46,867 bases of DNA from Gemmatimonadota bacterium (GCA_016873995.1 VGVR01000026.1:1-46867); one strand, 5' to 3'; counted from the first letter of the stretch, positions 23,322 through 32,455 are shown. Notes: generated by a model not told the origin, from the letters alone. Made by a program: numbers and translations.

Positions 23322-25911
23322 ATAAGTACCGCTGCGGCGGAGGCTCCCTGAGGTTGTAACGCGACGCCATCGCGAAGCCGTACGCCCCGGTGTTGGCGAT
23401 GAGGAGCACGTCGCCTTCGGCGGTGGGCGGGAGCAGCCTGTCGAACCCGAGCGTGTCGCCGGTTTCGCAGATCGGGCCCACGATGTTGGCGCGCTCGGTC
23501 GGCTCGTCGCCGAGGCGCGTGAGGTTCACGATCTCGTGGTAGGAGCCATAGAGCGCCGGGCGGATGAGCGCGTTCATGCCGGTAGCGACCCCGACGTAGC
23601 GCACGGCGCCTTTTCCCTTGATCTGGGTGACGCGCGCGAGGATCACGCCGGATTCGGCCACCACGAACCTGCCCGGCTCGAGCCAGATGGACTTGCCGGG
23701 GTTGGCCGCTTTGAGCTGTGTGAGCCCCGCCGCAACGGCACCCAGATCGAGCGGGTCCTGGCCGGGCTTCTCCGGCACACCGAGCCCGCCGCCCACGTCG
23801 AGCACGCCCACCTCGGGGAAGAGTCGGGACGCTTCCGCGAGCGTTTGGCCGAGGTGCGCCCAGTGCTCGGGCGAGAGGATCCCGCTCCCGGAGTGGGCAT
23901 GCAGCCCGACGACGCGCACTCCTTCGAGCGCCGCGATCTTGGCCGCATCCTCGAGCTCGAAGAGCGGCACGCCGAACTTCGCTTGCTGCCCGGCGGTGCG
24001 GACCTTGTCGTGATGGCCCCTGCCGACGCCGGGGTCGATGCGCAGGAAGACCTCGGCGCCGCGGAAGAGCTGCGGCCAGCTGCGGAGCGGATAGATCGAG
24101 TCGAGCGTGGTGTGCACGCCCAGCTCGAGCGCGGCTCGGTACTCGGAACGCGGCGCGAAGTTGGGCGTGAAGAGGATCTCGGTCGGGGCGATGCCGGGGA
24201 AGATCTCCATCACGCGCTGGATCTCGCCTGGCGAGACGCACTCGAAGGCGGCCCCAGCAGCGCGCACGCGCTGGAGAATCTCTGGGTTCGGGTTCGCCTT
24301 CATGGAGTAGAGCACGCGGTCCACGGACGCGAAGCTGCGCAACGCCGCGAGGCGCTCGTCGATGGTGGCGAGGTCGTAGACGTACGCGGCATCGTCGCTG
24401 CCGAGCGCGGCGAGCAGCGCGTCGCGCTTCCGCTCCCACCACGGCACCGCCCGTGGGGGCCGTTCGGCCTTGTCGGGCTGCAGCTCCTCCCAGCTGGGCC
24501 CGAAGACGTCCGGCGCGCCCGCCTGCGCGACGAGCTGCGCGTGCAGCAGGCGGACGAGCCGGTCCGCCTGATCCTCGTCGACGACCACGGTGAGGTTCAG
24601 ATCGCTCGCCGCCTGAGACAGCAGGTGGATGCGCTGCTGCTCGAAGACCTGCAGAGCGGGTCCAAGCTTGTGCAGCAGCCCGCGGATGCGACGTCCCACG
24701 AGACTGACCGCGGCGCAGTTGTGGATGAGCGTGACGCGGCAGATGCGCCCCAGCTCCTCCTCCACGCGGTCGAGCGTCCGCGCCTCGAGCAGGTTGGCCT
24801 CGGTGTCGAGCGAGACCGTCACGTTGGTCTCGGAGGTCGACACCAGGTCGACGGAGAGACCGCAGCGCCCGATGACCGCGAACGCCTTGGCGAGGAAGCC
24901 CACCTCCTGCCACATGCCCACGGTCTCCATGGAGACGAGCACGATGCTCTTCTTGCAGGAGATGGCCTTGAGCTGGGCAGGCCCTTCCGCCGCGCCCCTC
25001 CGGATGAGCGTGCCCTCGACGTGCAGCATGCCAGTGCTGTGCACGCGAATCGGGATGCCGCGGTCGCGAAGCGCCGGAATGCAGCGGGGGTGCAGGACCT
25101 TGCTGCCGGTGGTCGCGATCTCCTGCGCCTCGCGGTAGTCGAGTTGCCGGAGGAGCCTGGCCGACGGCACTACGCGCGGGTCGGCCGTGAACATGCCGGG
25201 TACGTCGGTCCAGATCTCCAGATGCTCCGCGGACAGCTTGCCCGCGAAGTATGCGGCAGCGGTATCCGACCCACCACGCCCCAGCACGACGGTCTCGCCC
25301 GCGGCGTTCCTGGCGGTGAACCCCTGCGTCACCGGCACGCCCTCGACCTGGGCCAGCCGTGCGGCAAGCGCCGGCTCCGCGGAGGGATCGCACTCGGCGG
25401 AGAGGTAGGACCCGGGCTCGGAGCCGTTGCCACGATCGACGCTGGTCAGCAGCTCGCGCGCATCGAGCCAAGTCGTCGCGACGCCCGCGCCGCCCAGGTA
25501 CGCGGCCCCTAGGCGCGTGGCCATGCGCTCGCCGAAGGCGAGCAGGCGAGCACGGGTGCGGGGGGTGAGCTCGGTCACGAGGGCGACGCCTTCGACCAGC
25601 TCCCTCAGCTCCGCGACGTCGGTGTCCAGCGCCGCCGCGGCCGCCCCGTCGAGCCCGAGGTCAGCAGCTAAGGACCGGTGGAGGGCTTCGATGTCGGCGA
25701 GGGTCTTGGCGTGCTCTCGAGTGATCGCCTGAGACGCCAGGGTATCGAGGGCCTGCGTGATGCCGCTCAGCGCGGAGTGCACGACGAGCGGCCGATATCC
25801 CTGAGCCAGGCGAGCCCGTAGGACCCCCGCGATGGTCTTCCAGTTCGCTGCAGTGGAAACGGAGGTGCCGCCGAACTTCAGGACGATCCAGCGGGGATGT
25901 TCGTGGGCCAT
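23320..25911 (-). CDS. lysC-lysA: Bifunctional aspartate kinase / diaminopimelate decarboxylase
   Basis: 863 aa, a fusion of the first and last enzymes of lysine synthesis. Residues about 1-290 are aspartokinase: KFGGTSV near residue 12, LGRGGSDTAAAYFA, WTDVPGMFTADPRVV, HPRCIPALR; ACT domains follow (about 300-460: LVSMETVGMWQEVGFLAKAF, VDLVSTSETNVTVSLD, NLTVVVDEDQADRLV). From about 490 on it is PLP decarboxylase LysA: PLP lysine in YSMKANPNPE, HSGSGI, DVGGGLGVPE, EPGRFVV and the Cys-bearing PICETGDTLGFD. Fusions of this order are known, for example in Xanthomonadaceae. One peptide carries an allosteric entry enzyme and the exit enzyme, so their levels are locked. The start (complement 25909-25911) is well supported by homology. 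Confidence 0.93.
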   Translation of the reverse strand: MAHEHPRWIVLKFGGTSVSTAANWKTIAGVLRARLAQGYRPLVVHSALSGITQALDTLASQAITREHAKTLADIEALHRSLAADLGLDGAAAAALDTDVAELRELVEGVALVTELTPRTRARLLAFGERMATRLGAAYLGGAGVATTWLDARELLTSVDRGNGSEPGSYLSAECDPSAEPALAARLAQVEGVPVTQGFTARNAAGETVVLGRGGSDTAAAYFAGKLSAEHLEIWTDVPGMFTADPRVVPSARLLRQLDYREAQEIATTGSKVLHPRCIPALRDRGIPIRVHSTGMLHVEGTLIRRGAAEGPAQLKAISCKKSIVLVSMETVGMWQEVGFLAKAFAVIGRCGLSVDLVSTSETNVTVSLDTEANLLEARTLDRVEEELGRICRVTLIHNCAAVSLVGRRIRGLLHKLGPALQVFEQQRIHLLSQAASDLNLTVVVDEDQADRLVRLLHAQLVAQAGAPDVFGPSWEELQPDKAERPPRAVPWWERKRDALLAALGSDDAAYVYDLATIDERLAALRSFASVDRVLYSMKANPNPEILQRVRAAGAAFECVSPGEIQRVMEIFPGIAPTEILFTPNFAPRSEYRAALELGVHTTLDSIYPLRSWPQLFRGAEVFLRIDPGVGRGHHDKVRTAGQQAKFGVPLFELEDAAKIAALEGVRVVGLHAHSGSGILSPEHWAHLGQTLAEASRLFPEVGVLDVGGGLGVPEKPGQDPLDLGAVAAGLTQLKAANPGKSIWLEPGRFVVAESGVILARVTQIKGKGAVRYVGVATGMNALIRPALYGSYHEIVNLTRLGDEPTERANIVGPICETGDTLGFDRLLPPTAEGDVLLIANTGAYGFAMASRYNLREPPPQRYL

Positions 25912-25991
25912 GGACCCAGGGACGGGATATGGAGGGGTCGGACGTGCTCGACGCGGCGCGGCTCACAAGAGCGCCCTGCGCCCGCCTCCCG

Positions 25992-26687
25992 TCAAGGCGC
26001 CGCTGCGATCGACTCCAGGCGGATGCGCTCACCGACCCAAACGCCGCGCACGGTCACCCGCGATCCCGCGAGCGCGAGCAGCTGACTCTCGAACTCACGC
26101 GCGTTGGTGAATTGCACCGGCACCTGCACGCGGTTGCCGGCCAACAGGGCCAAATCGTCCACCGAGGAGATGCGGCTTCGCATCCACCCGGCACGGTTCG
26201 GCTCGCCGTCCGGGGGCAGCTGGCCGCCGCGGTCCCCGAGGAAGCCGGTGCGCGTGGTCTCGAACTCGTCACTCTCGTCGCCCACGTACATCAGCGTGCG
26301 GTGCTGGCGAAAGCCGGCGACCGTCTGCGTGCCGAGCGGGCTCGCGACCGTGCCCGTCAGGTCCTCGCCGTCCACGCGCAGTGTGTACAGGTAGTCCCCG
26401 AAGGCCACGCGCATGGTTCCGCGCTCGAAGGTGAACTCGTCCACCGGGGTGAACGTGTTCCGAATCGAGGTGATCTCGGCCGCGTACCCGCGGTTCGCCT
26501 GTGCGACGCGGAGCAGTATGACACGCACGCCGCCGGTGGCGCGGTCGGTCATGTCGTTGGAGCGGATGTTCCAAACGCCGACCGGGCCTTCTTGTGCGGC
26601 GAGGCCACCCACGGCGGGGAGCACCGCGGCCCCCGCCGCGAACAGCGCAGCGAGGGCCGTGGAGCGAAACACATCGTAAATTCTCAT
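25992..26687 (-). CDS. Exported hypothetical protein
   Basis: 231 aa from the ATG at complement 26685-26687; the frame extends upstream into the neighbouring gene but lacks signal-peptide character there. The signal peptide MRIYDVFRSTALAALF ends near LAAQE. The mature part is beta-rich (GPVGVWNIRSNDMTDRATGG, VAFGDYLYTLRVDGEDLTG, TVAGFRQHRTLMYVGDES) and ends with VTVRGVWVGERIRLESI, which resembles an OB-like strand pattern. I do not recognise the family. It begins 17 bp after the downstream cytochrome c/PHM-like gene ends, so the three minus-strand genes 29318-25992 form a likely operon. Confidence 0.7.
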   Translation of the reverse strand: MRIYDVFRSTALAALFAAGAAVLPAVGGLAAQEGPVGVWNIRSNDMTDRATGGVRVILLRVAQANRGYAAEITSIRNTFTPVDEFTFERGTMRVAFGDYLYTLRVDGEDLTGTVASPLGTQTVAGFRQHRTLMYVGDESDEFETTRTGFLGDRGGQLPPDGEPNRAGWMRSRISSVDDLALLAGNRVQVPVQFTNAREFESQLLALAGSRVTVRGVWVGERIRLESIAAAP

Positions 26688-26704
26688 GCGTCCTGCAGCC
26701 TCCC

Positions 26705-27937
26705 TCACTGCTGGTCCGACACTCTGCGCACCGTGTTGGGCACGACCGGCTCCGGCAACGCGACGCGGTAGTCGAACCAACCTTCCATCATCTCGTCGCG
26801 CGAGTCATCGCCCCAGATCACCTGCACGCTCGGGTCGGGGTTCCACGGATTGTTCGTCGAGTTGTCGAAGTGCGCGACCACTTGGAGACGCGTGCCCGCG
26901 GGCACGGGAAGGGGCCGCGCGAGCTCGTACGAGATCTGCCAGTTCATGTCGTACTGTGGCACCGACAGGATCGTCTCACGACGCCCGTCGGGGAACACCA
27001 GATCGTAGCGCATGTCCTTGCCCCGATAGTGCATGTGGGGCTTCATGAGCGTGATCTCGGAGTCCTGGCGGAAGACGAACTCACCACGGCTCTCGTAGTT
27101 CGGATCGTTCGGCGGGATCACCAGCCCCGGGTCGGCCACCACGCTCGAGTACACGGCGTGCGTGATCGGCTTCCGCACGAGCCACACCGCCACACGCGAG
27201 ACGTCCTGCTCCTCGGCGTTGCTCGCATGGTAGTGCAGGCTGAAGTTCATCGTCGAGCCCGCGGGGATGAACTTGGCCGCACCGTCCGGGAAGAGGTCCC
27301 ACTGTTTGCCCGGCGTGGCGCTCGCGAGGCGTCCCGTGGGCTCCGGCGTGCCGTCGGGGAGGCGGACCGACACCACGTTGTGGTGCACGACGCGCGAGTT
27401 GCCGCGCACTTCCGCAGCCTGCACCCAGATGTCCTCGGTGTGCGTGGTCGGCACGCTGATGTTGATGTTGATGTCACCCGAGCCGACGGGCACGGCGAAC
27501 GGCTCGCTCATCTCGAAGACGTAGTCGGGCTCGCCGAGGACGCCGCCCAGCAACCATCCCTCCGGGTAGTCCGGGGGTGTCCATTCACCGGGGCCGTGCG
27601 GGGCGCCGGCCTCGACCCACTCGGCGATCATGTCGATCTGCCGCTGCGTCATGCGGCGGTTGTTGCCGAACTCGCCGTACTGCGGGTCGGCGTGCCAGGG
27701 CGGCATGATGCGCTCGTCGGTCATGCGCCGGATCGAGCGCGCCCACGGCCGCACTTCCTCGTAGGTGAGCAGCGACATCGGCGCGACCTCGCCCGCGCGG
27801 TGGCAGTTCATGCATTTGTCCTGCATGAGCGGCGCGATGTTCTCAGTCCAGGTGGGCGTCTGAGCGTGCAGGCCGGCCGCGGCCACGCTCGCCGCGAGCG
27901 CCGCGCTGGCGAGCGCAATGGTGTGGGTCCTGGTCAC
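26705..27937 (-). CDS. Exported cytochrome c / PHM-like copper protein, CuM Met replaced
   Basis: 410 aa. The signal peptide ends near LHAQ. Haem motif C42-MN-C45-H46 with MPPWHAD (candidate axial Met), then a PHM-like pair of domains: H185 H186 (RVVHHNVV), H235-x-H237 (SLHYHASN), H301-x-H303 (KPHMHYRGK). At the position where its neighbour has a Met before WWFDN this protein has Val within LQVVAHFDN, with H356 three residues on, so the CuM site may be altered. C-terminal NNPWNPDPS is shared with the next paralog. Probable periplasmic copper-haem redox enzyme in one operon with the neighbouring paralog and the hypothetical protein. Substrate unknown. Confidence 0.85.
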   Translation of the reverse strand: MTRTHTIALASAALAASVAAAGLHAQTPTWTENIAPLMQDKCMNCHRAGEVAPMSLLTYEEVRPWARSIRRMTDERIMPPWHADPQYGEFGNNRRMTQRQIDMIAEWVEAGAPHGPGEWTPPDYPEGWLLGGVLGEPDYVFEMSEPFAVPVGSGDININISVPTTHTEDIWVQAAEVRGNSRVVHHNVVSVRLPDGTPEPTGRLASATPGKQWDLFPDGAAKFIPAGSTMNFSLHYHASNAEEQDVSRVAVWLVRKPITHAVYSSVVADPGLVIPPNDPNYESRGEFVFRQDSEITLMKPHMHYRGKDMRYDLVFPDGRRETILSVPQYDMNWQISYELARPLPVPAGTRLQVVAHFDNSTNNPWNPDPSVQVIWGDDSRDEMMEGWFDYRVALPEPVVPNTVRRVSDQQ

Positions 27938-27974
27938 GAGTCACCTCCTCTTCGTTGGATGCCTAGGCCTTGCG

Positions 27975-29318
27975 TCACTGCTGGATCTCGTTGCGATCCG
28001 CGCCCGCTGCACGGCGGCGCCGTGCCTCGGCATCCTGCGCGCGCCGCAGCAGGTCCTCGGGGATCGGCTCACCTACCACGATGCCCTGGGGCTTCGCCGG
28101 CGCGAAGTAGATGCGCGCGTTCGCCATCTCCTCCGTCGTCGCTTCGCCGTAGGTCACGTCGATGGTGGGATCCGGGTTCCACGGGTTGTTCGCGGAATTG
28201 TCGAACCACCACGTCATGTGGAGGGTGGAGCCCCCAGGGATGAACCGCGGCTCGTTGTACTCGTACAGGAACTGCCAATCGAAGTGATAGTTCGGGACCC
28301 AGAGCAGCGTCTCCATGCGGCCGTCCGGGTACTCGAGCTCGTACTTCACCGACTTGCCGCGGTAGTGCATGTGCGGCCCCATCGAGAGCAGGTACGTGTC
28401 CTCCGGGACGGGGCGTTCCTTGGTCACGACGTAGTTCGCGTCTCCGGCTGGGATCTTGAACTCGCGCTGCATGTTGATGTCGGTGTCGACGACGTAGTCG
28501 ATCACGTCGCCGGGCTCGTAGAAGTCGAAACCGGCCCGCGTTTGGTCGACGATCGCGGTTCCCGGACCGGTGTCCTTGTGGTAGTGCATGTTGACCGTGA
28601 TGTACGGATCCTCGGGGAGCAGGATGCCCCACCCCTCGGGGAAGCTGAACGGTCCGCGGCCGGGCACGCCGACGCCCATGTGGCTCGAGACAATGTGGTG
28701 CACCCAGGGGCCTCCCGCCTGGAGCTCCGCTCGCGAGACCCAGCGAGCCTCCTCGTGCTGTCCCTCGGGGATCGGCATCGCGAACGTCGGCTGCCAATCC
28801 TCGACGTCGTCGCCGACTTCGACGGGTTCCTCGAGCCCCACGACCAAGTCGGGCTCGCCGATCCACCAACCCGACTCGGGCACGCCGCCGCCCGCCGCAG
28901 CGAGCGCAGCGAGCTCAGCCTCCGAGGGCGCATCCGAAGGATTCCCCGCGGGGGCGCCGGCGTCGACCCAGGCGATCAGCGTCGCCCGGTCGGCCGCGTC
29001 GAGGTAGCGCTCACCCTTGAACTCGCCCTGGTGCTGTTCGTGCGCACCCCAGGGAGGCATGTAGCCTGTCTCCACGGCGTGCTTGATGCGGGTCGCCCAC
29101 CGCCGGGCGTCCTCGAATCGCATGAGCGACATGGGGGCGAGCAGGCCGCCGACGTTGGGGCCGGCGGGCTGGTGGCACGAGACGCAGTTCTGGTAGAAGA
29201 CCGGCAGGGCGTCCCGGTAGAACGTGGACGCTTCGCCGGACTGCGCGGTGGCCGGGCAGGGCAGGGCGAGCAGGCCCAGGGGGAGGAGGGCAATCGCTGC
29301 TCGGCGTGCGACGGTCAT
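27975..29318 (-). CDS. Exported cytochrome c / PHM-like copper monooxygenase-fold protein
   Basis: 447 aa. The start (complement 29316-29318) has GGAGG a few bases upstream and opens a signal peptide ending near ATAQ; the frame is open further upstream but overlaps a divergent gene. Haem motif C45-VS-C48-H49 and MPPWGAH. PHM-like ligands: H207 H208 (WVHHIVSS), H245-x-H247 (NMHYHKDT), H316-x-H318 (GPHMHYRGK) and M368 (LHMTWWFDN), i.e. a complete predicted CuH/CuM set. The C-terminus adds an Arg-rich stretch before EIQQ. First gene of the minus-strand operon; more distant from the two plus-strand paralogs at 1-2740 than those are from each other. Confidence 0.85.
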   Translation of the reverse strand: MTVARRAAIALLPLGLLALPCPATAQSGEASTFYRDALPVFYQNCVSCHQPAGPNVGGLLAPMSLMRFEDARRWATRIKHAVETGYMPPWGAHEQHQGEFKGERYLDAADRATLIAWVDAGAPAGNPSDAPSEAELAALAAAGGGVPESGWWIGEPDLVVGLEEPVEVGDDVEDWQPTFAMPIPEGQHEEARWVSRAELQAGGPWVHHIVSSHMGVGVPGRGPFSFPEGWGILLPEDPYITVNMHYHKDTGPGTAIVDQTRAGFDFYEPGDVIDYVVDTDINMQREFKIPAGDANYVVTKERPVPEDTYLLSMGPHMHYRGKSVKYELEYPDGRMETLLWVPNYHFDWQFLYEYNEPRFIPGGSTLHMTWWFDNSANNPWNPDPTIDVTYGEATTEEMANARIYFAPAKPQGIVVGEPIPEDLLRRAQDAEARRRRAAGADRNEIQQ

Positions 29319-29436
29319 CGGTTCCTCCAGAATGACGGGTCGCCTCCCACGGTAGCCTGGAGAGCCGCCCCCCGCCAGATTGGGGCGATCCGGCCCGGAC
29401 CCTCCTGGCCGGCCCATCTCGAGGAGGTATCTGGAA

Positions 29437-30252
29437 ATGAGGCTCCTGCCTGTTGCCGCGTTGGCCGTTCTCTTGGCCGCGGCCCCCGCGAGTGCCCAGC
29501 AGGCGCGCTGGAACTCCGCCGACGTGACCTTCGCCCACGTCCACCTGAACGTGGCCGACATCGAGGTGCACAAGCGCCTCTGGGTCGAGCACTTCGATGG
29601 CGTGTTGGTCGAGAGGGGGCCGCTCACCGTCGTCAAGGTCCCGAACATGATCATCGCGCTCACGCAGCGCGCGCCGACGGGCCCGTCCCAGGGCTCGGCC
29701 ATGGACCACTTCGGCTTCAAGGTGCGGAGCGTCGCCGACTTCGTCGCGGAGTGGAGGGCGGCGGGCTACGAGGTGCAGTCCGAGTTCACGGGCTCCGAGG
29801 GGTTCCCGAACGCGTATTTGCTCGCACCAGACGGCGTTCGCTTCGAGCTTCAGGAAGAAGCCACACTGCCGGTGAAGGTGTCGGCGTACCACATCCACTT
29901 CTGGGTGCCCGAAGCGCAGATCCAGCCGCTCATGGCGTGGTACGCTGAGAACTTCGGGATGGTGATCCGCCCGCGCGGCACGATCCAGACCGCGGGAGAC
30001 GTGCCGGGGATGAACTTGAGCTTCGCTGCGTGCCCCGCGAACGCGGAGTGCGGACCGACCCAGGGTCGCGCCATCGACCACATCGGCTTCGAAGCGAACG
30101 GCCTGGTGCAGTTCGCGGATCGGCTCAAGGCCCGGGGGATCACCTTCCAGACCGAGCCCAGGGTCATCGATGCGATCGCGCTGACGATCTCTTACCTGAT
30201 CGATCCGGCCGGCGTGCGCATCGAGGTGACCGAGGGGTACCACCTCTACTGA
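29437..30252 (+). CDS. Exported VOC (glyoxalase-fold) protein, two domains
   Basis: 271 aa from the ATG at 29437, with GAGGAGGT about 9 nt upstream. The signal peptide ends near ASAQQ. Two vicinal-oxygen-chelate modules: FAHVHLNVADIEVHKRLW to VRFELQEE (about 30-145) and AYHIHFWVPEAQIQPLMAWY to GVRIEVTEGYH (about 148-271). VOC proteins bind a metal with His/Glu from paired modules; the HVHL/FELQ and HIHF/IEVT positions could provide it. The enzyme class (dioxygenase, glyoxalase, epimerase, sequestration protein) cannot be decided. Divergent from the copper-protein operon. Confidence 0.82.
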   Translation: MRLLPVAALAVLLAAAPASAQQARWNSADVTFAHVHLNVADIEVHKRLWVEHFDGVLVERGPLTVVKVPNMIIALTQRAPTGPSQGSAMDHFGFKVRSVADFVAEWRAAGYEVQSEFTGSEGFPNAYLLAPDGVRFELQEEATLPVKVSAYHIHFWVPEAQIQPLMAWYAENFGMVIRPRGTIQTAGDVPGMNLSFAACPANAECGPTQGRAIDHIGFEANGLVQFADRLKARGITFQTEPRVIDAIALTISYLIDPAGVRIEVTEGYHLY

Positions 30253-30263
30253 GTCAGGCACGG

Positions 30264-31262
30264 ATGGGCGGCCTGCCCGGGCGCGCGACGCTGCTGGCGA
30301 TAGCGACGTGCATGCTCGCGTCGCGCGCCTCGGCGCAGGCCGCCGCTCCCTCGGTCGCAAGGTCGATCGAGGTCGAGCGCCTCGGGATCATCATCACGCC
30401 CGACATGGACGGGCGGATGGGAGGCAACATCGCGGGACCCTCGCTCATTCGCGTGCCCGATTGGGTCGAGCGTCCGCTCGGCCGCTACTACCTCTACTTC
30501 GCCGACCACGAGGGGACGTACATCCGGTTGGCGTACGCCGACGCGGTGACAGGTCCGTGGCGCACCTACGAGCCGGGAACGCTGCAGCTCGCCGAGTCGC
30601 ACTTCCCGACCACCTGCCCGCCGTGCGCCTCGCCCGGGGAGCGACCCTACGCGCACATCGCCTCGCCGGACGTGCACGTGGACGAGGCCCGCCGCGAGAT
30701 CGTGATGTACGTGCACGGCCAGGAGGACGGCCGCCAGGTTACGCGCGCCGCGACCTCGACCGACGGCGTCCACTTCACCGGCAGGCCGGAGATCCTGGGG
30801 CGGCCCTACTTCCGGGCGTTCCAGTTCGGCGGGTACACCTACGCGCTCGCGATGCCGGGGTGGCTCTACCGCTCCCGCGACGGCCTGGCCGACTTCGAGG
30901 AGGGCCCGTCGGTCTTCAACCCGCGGATGCGCCACTCCGCGCTGCTGCTGCGTGGCGACACGCTGCACGTGTTCTACACGCAGGTGGGCGAGGCGCCGGA
31001 GCGCATCCTGCACGCGACCATCGAGCTCCGAGGGGATTGGACCTCGTGGAGGGCTTCAGCGCCGGTCGAGGTGCTGCGGCCCCAGTTGAGCTGGGAGGGC
31101 GCCGACCTTCCGATCGAGCCCTCGGAGCGCGGATCGATCAACGTGCCGGTGAACCAGCTTCGCGACCCCGCGATCTTCGAGGAGTACGGCGTGGTCTGGC
31201 TGCTCTACTCCGTGGCCGGAGAGCGCGGGATCGCGCTCGCACGCGTCGCGCTGGGGCGGTAG
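30264..31262 (+). CDS. Exported five-bladed beta-propeller protein, glycoside hydrolase-like
   Basis: 332 aa from the ATG at 30264, 12 bp past the VOC gene, so probably one transcript. The signal peptide ends near SRASAQ. Motifs resemble the GH43/GH117-type propeller: GNIAGPSLIRVPDW, RYYLYFADHEGTYIRLAYAD, GPWRTYEPG, IASPDVHVDEARREIVMY, RHSALLLRGDTLHVFYT and QLRDPAIFEEYGVVWLLYSVAGE. In such families Asp residues in the blades act as acid and base; D-containing candidates are visible but not assigned. Likely acts on a glycan or glycoside, but hydrolysis is not proven by sequence. Confidence 0.75.
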   Translation: MGGLPGRATLLAIATCMLASRASAQAAAPSVARSIEVERLGIIITPDMDGRMGGNIAGPSLIRVPDWVERPLGRYYLYFADHEGTYIRLAYADAVTGPWRTYEPGTLQLAESHFPTTCPPCASPGERPYAHIASPDVHVDEARREIVMYVHGQEDGRQVTRAATSTDGVHFTGRPEILGRPYFRAFQFGGYTYALAMPGWLYRSRDGLADFEEGPSVFNPRMRHSALLLRGDTLHVFYTQVGEAPERILHATIELRGDWTSWRASAPVEVLRPQLSWEGADLPIEPSERGSINVPVNQLRDPAIFEEYGVVWLLYSVAGERGIALARVALGR

Positions 31263-31368
31263 GAGCCGCGGCTACGCACTCGCGGGGGCGGCACGAGCCG
31301 CGGCCCGCACCTCCTGGGGTCGGCAGAACCCACGCCCCCGCACTCCGCGAGCTGCGGCGGTAACGCTG

Positions 31369-31410
31369 CGGCCCCGTCCCTAAGATCCAGGATTGATGGG
31401 GACGGGGCCG
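31369..31410. terminator. Bidirectional hairpin between convergent genes
   Basis: Twelve-bp perfect stem (31369-31380 with 31399-31410) and an 18-nt loop, in the 170-bp gap between converging genes. No clear U tract on either side. The rest of the gap holds nothing recognisable. Confidence 0.55.
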
Positions 31411-31432
31411 TCGCCCAGCCGCCGCTCGCCGC

Positions 31433-32455
31433 TCAGCCGTTGCAGATCTCGCCCAGGTAGCCCCCGCCGCCGCAGTAGCTCGGATCCTGCACCTGGATCG
31501 AGAGGCCGTCGGGGTCACTGAAGTAGAGCTCGGGCGTGCCGCCCTCGGCGCCGCCGCGGTTCGGCATGCGCATCGACACCCAGTGGAGCAGGGGACCGGT
31601 GGCGCTGGCTTCCGGACGCGGCCGAATCCGGTGGGCCTCGAGCGCAGCCTGCACGCCGGCGACGCTGAAGCCCGGGAGCGCGAGGCTGACGTGGTTGACG
31701 CGCGCCGGTGCCGGAGCGCCGCGGCCGCCCGCCGCGATGAACATGAGGAAGTCGGGGCCGGGTCCGACGCCGAGTAGCGGCGAGGCCGCCTGGTACTCCT
31801 GAATGTCGAACCCGAACACGCGCCTGTAGAAGGCATTGGTGGCGTCCGGTTCGGGCACGTTGATGGTGAGGTGGCTGAGCCCGGTCAACGACAGGGGCGC
31901 GCCCCGCGGCGCGGGCTCCGCGGCCTCGCAGCCGTCGCCGCGCGGACCGCTGCCGCCGCAGTAGGACGGATCCTGCAGCTGCATCACGAGCCCGTTGGGG
32001 TCGGCCATGTAGACCTCGCGGGTGTCACCGCGCGTGGAGACCTTCACGTGCATGGGTCCGCCGGCGAGGCCGGGCCCGGCGTCGGCGCGCGTGACGCCGT
32101 GCGCGCCGAGCATGTCCACCACGCGGTTCGGGTCGAAGCCCTCGACGGCGAGTCCCCAGTGGTCGATGCGCGGGCCCGCCGCGTCCGCCGGCATGAGCCC
32201 GAGGAAGTACGGTCCGTTGCCCAGCCGCAGCAGCACCTTGGATCCGTGGCGCGCCTGGATGGGGAGTCCGAACAGCTCCTGATAGAACGCGACCGAGCGC
32301 GCCACGTCCGACACGGCGAGCGTGACCGAGCTGATGCCCCGCACGCGGATCGCGGCGGGCCCCGCCTGTTGCGCGAGCAGCCTACCGGCCACCGCGACCC
32401 CGGGCACCGCGAGCAGCATCTCCCTACGCGTAACTGCGCTTCGCGTGATCCTCAT
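31433..32455 (-). CDS. Tat-exported double VOC-domain protein with repeated CGG tails
   Basis: 340 aa. The start (complement 32453-32455) gives a twin-arginine signal, TRREMLLAVPGVAVAG. Two VOC modules: VSSVTL-like ISSVTLAVSDVARSVAFYQ to GLVMQLQDPSYCGG (about 40-175) and LSHLTINVPEPDATNAFYR to GLSIQVQDPSYCGG (about 195-335). Each module ends in QDPSYCGG followed by a second Cys 8-9 residues on (GPRGDGC, GYLGEIC), a duplicated Cys-bearing tail that could form disulfides. Tat export suggests a metal or cofactor loaded in the cytosol. Its ATG overlaps the stop of the upstream PAL-like gene (ATGA, 32452-32455), so the two are coupled. Confidence 0.83.
   Translation of the reverse strand: MRITRSAVTRREMLLAVPGVAVAGRLLAQQAGPAAIRVRGISSVTLAVSDVARSVAFYQELFGLPIQARHGSKVLLRLGNGPYFLGLMPADAAGPRIDHWGLAVEGFDPNRVVDMLGAHGVTRADAGPGLAGGPMHVKVSTRGDTREVYMADPNGLVMQLQDPSYCGGSGPRGDGCEAAEPAPRGAPLSLTGLSHLTINVPEPDATNAFYRRVFGFDIQEYQAASPLLGVGPGPDFLMFIAAGGRGAPAPARVNHVSLALPGFSVAGVQAALEAHRIRPRPEASATGPLLHWVSMRMPNRGGAEGGTPELYFSDPDGLSIQVQDPSYCGGGGYLGEICNG

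Noticed and set aside
23312..23330. TATAAG as a promoter -10 box
   Set aside because: It lies over the lysC-lysA stop codon and last codons, with no matching -35 element.
22934..25471. An 845-codon minus-strand frame inside lysC-lysA
   Set aside because: Same strand as the fusion gene but another frame, Arg/Gly-rich and without domains; the correct frame matches two enzyme families end to end.
25912..25991. Riboswitch near lysC-lysA
   Set aside because: This 80-bp stretch is too short for a lysine riboswitch and shows no conserved core or terminator/antiterminator pair.
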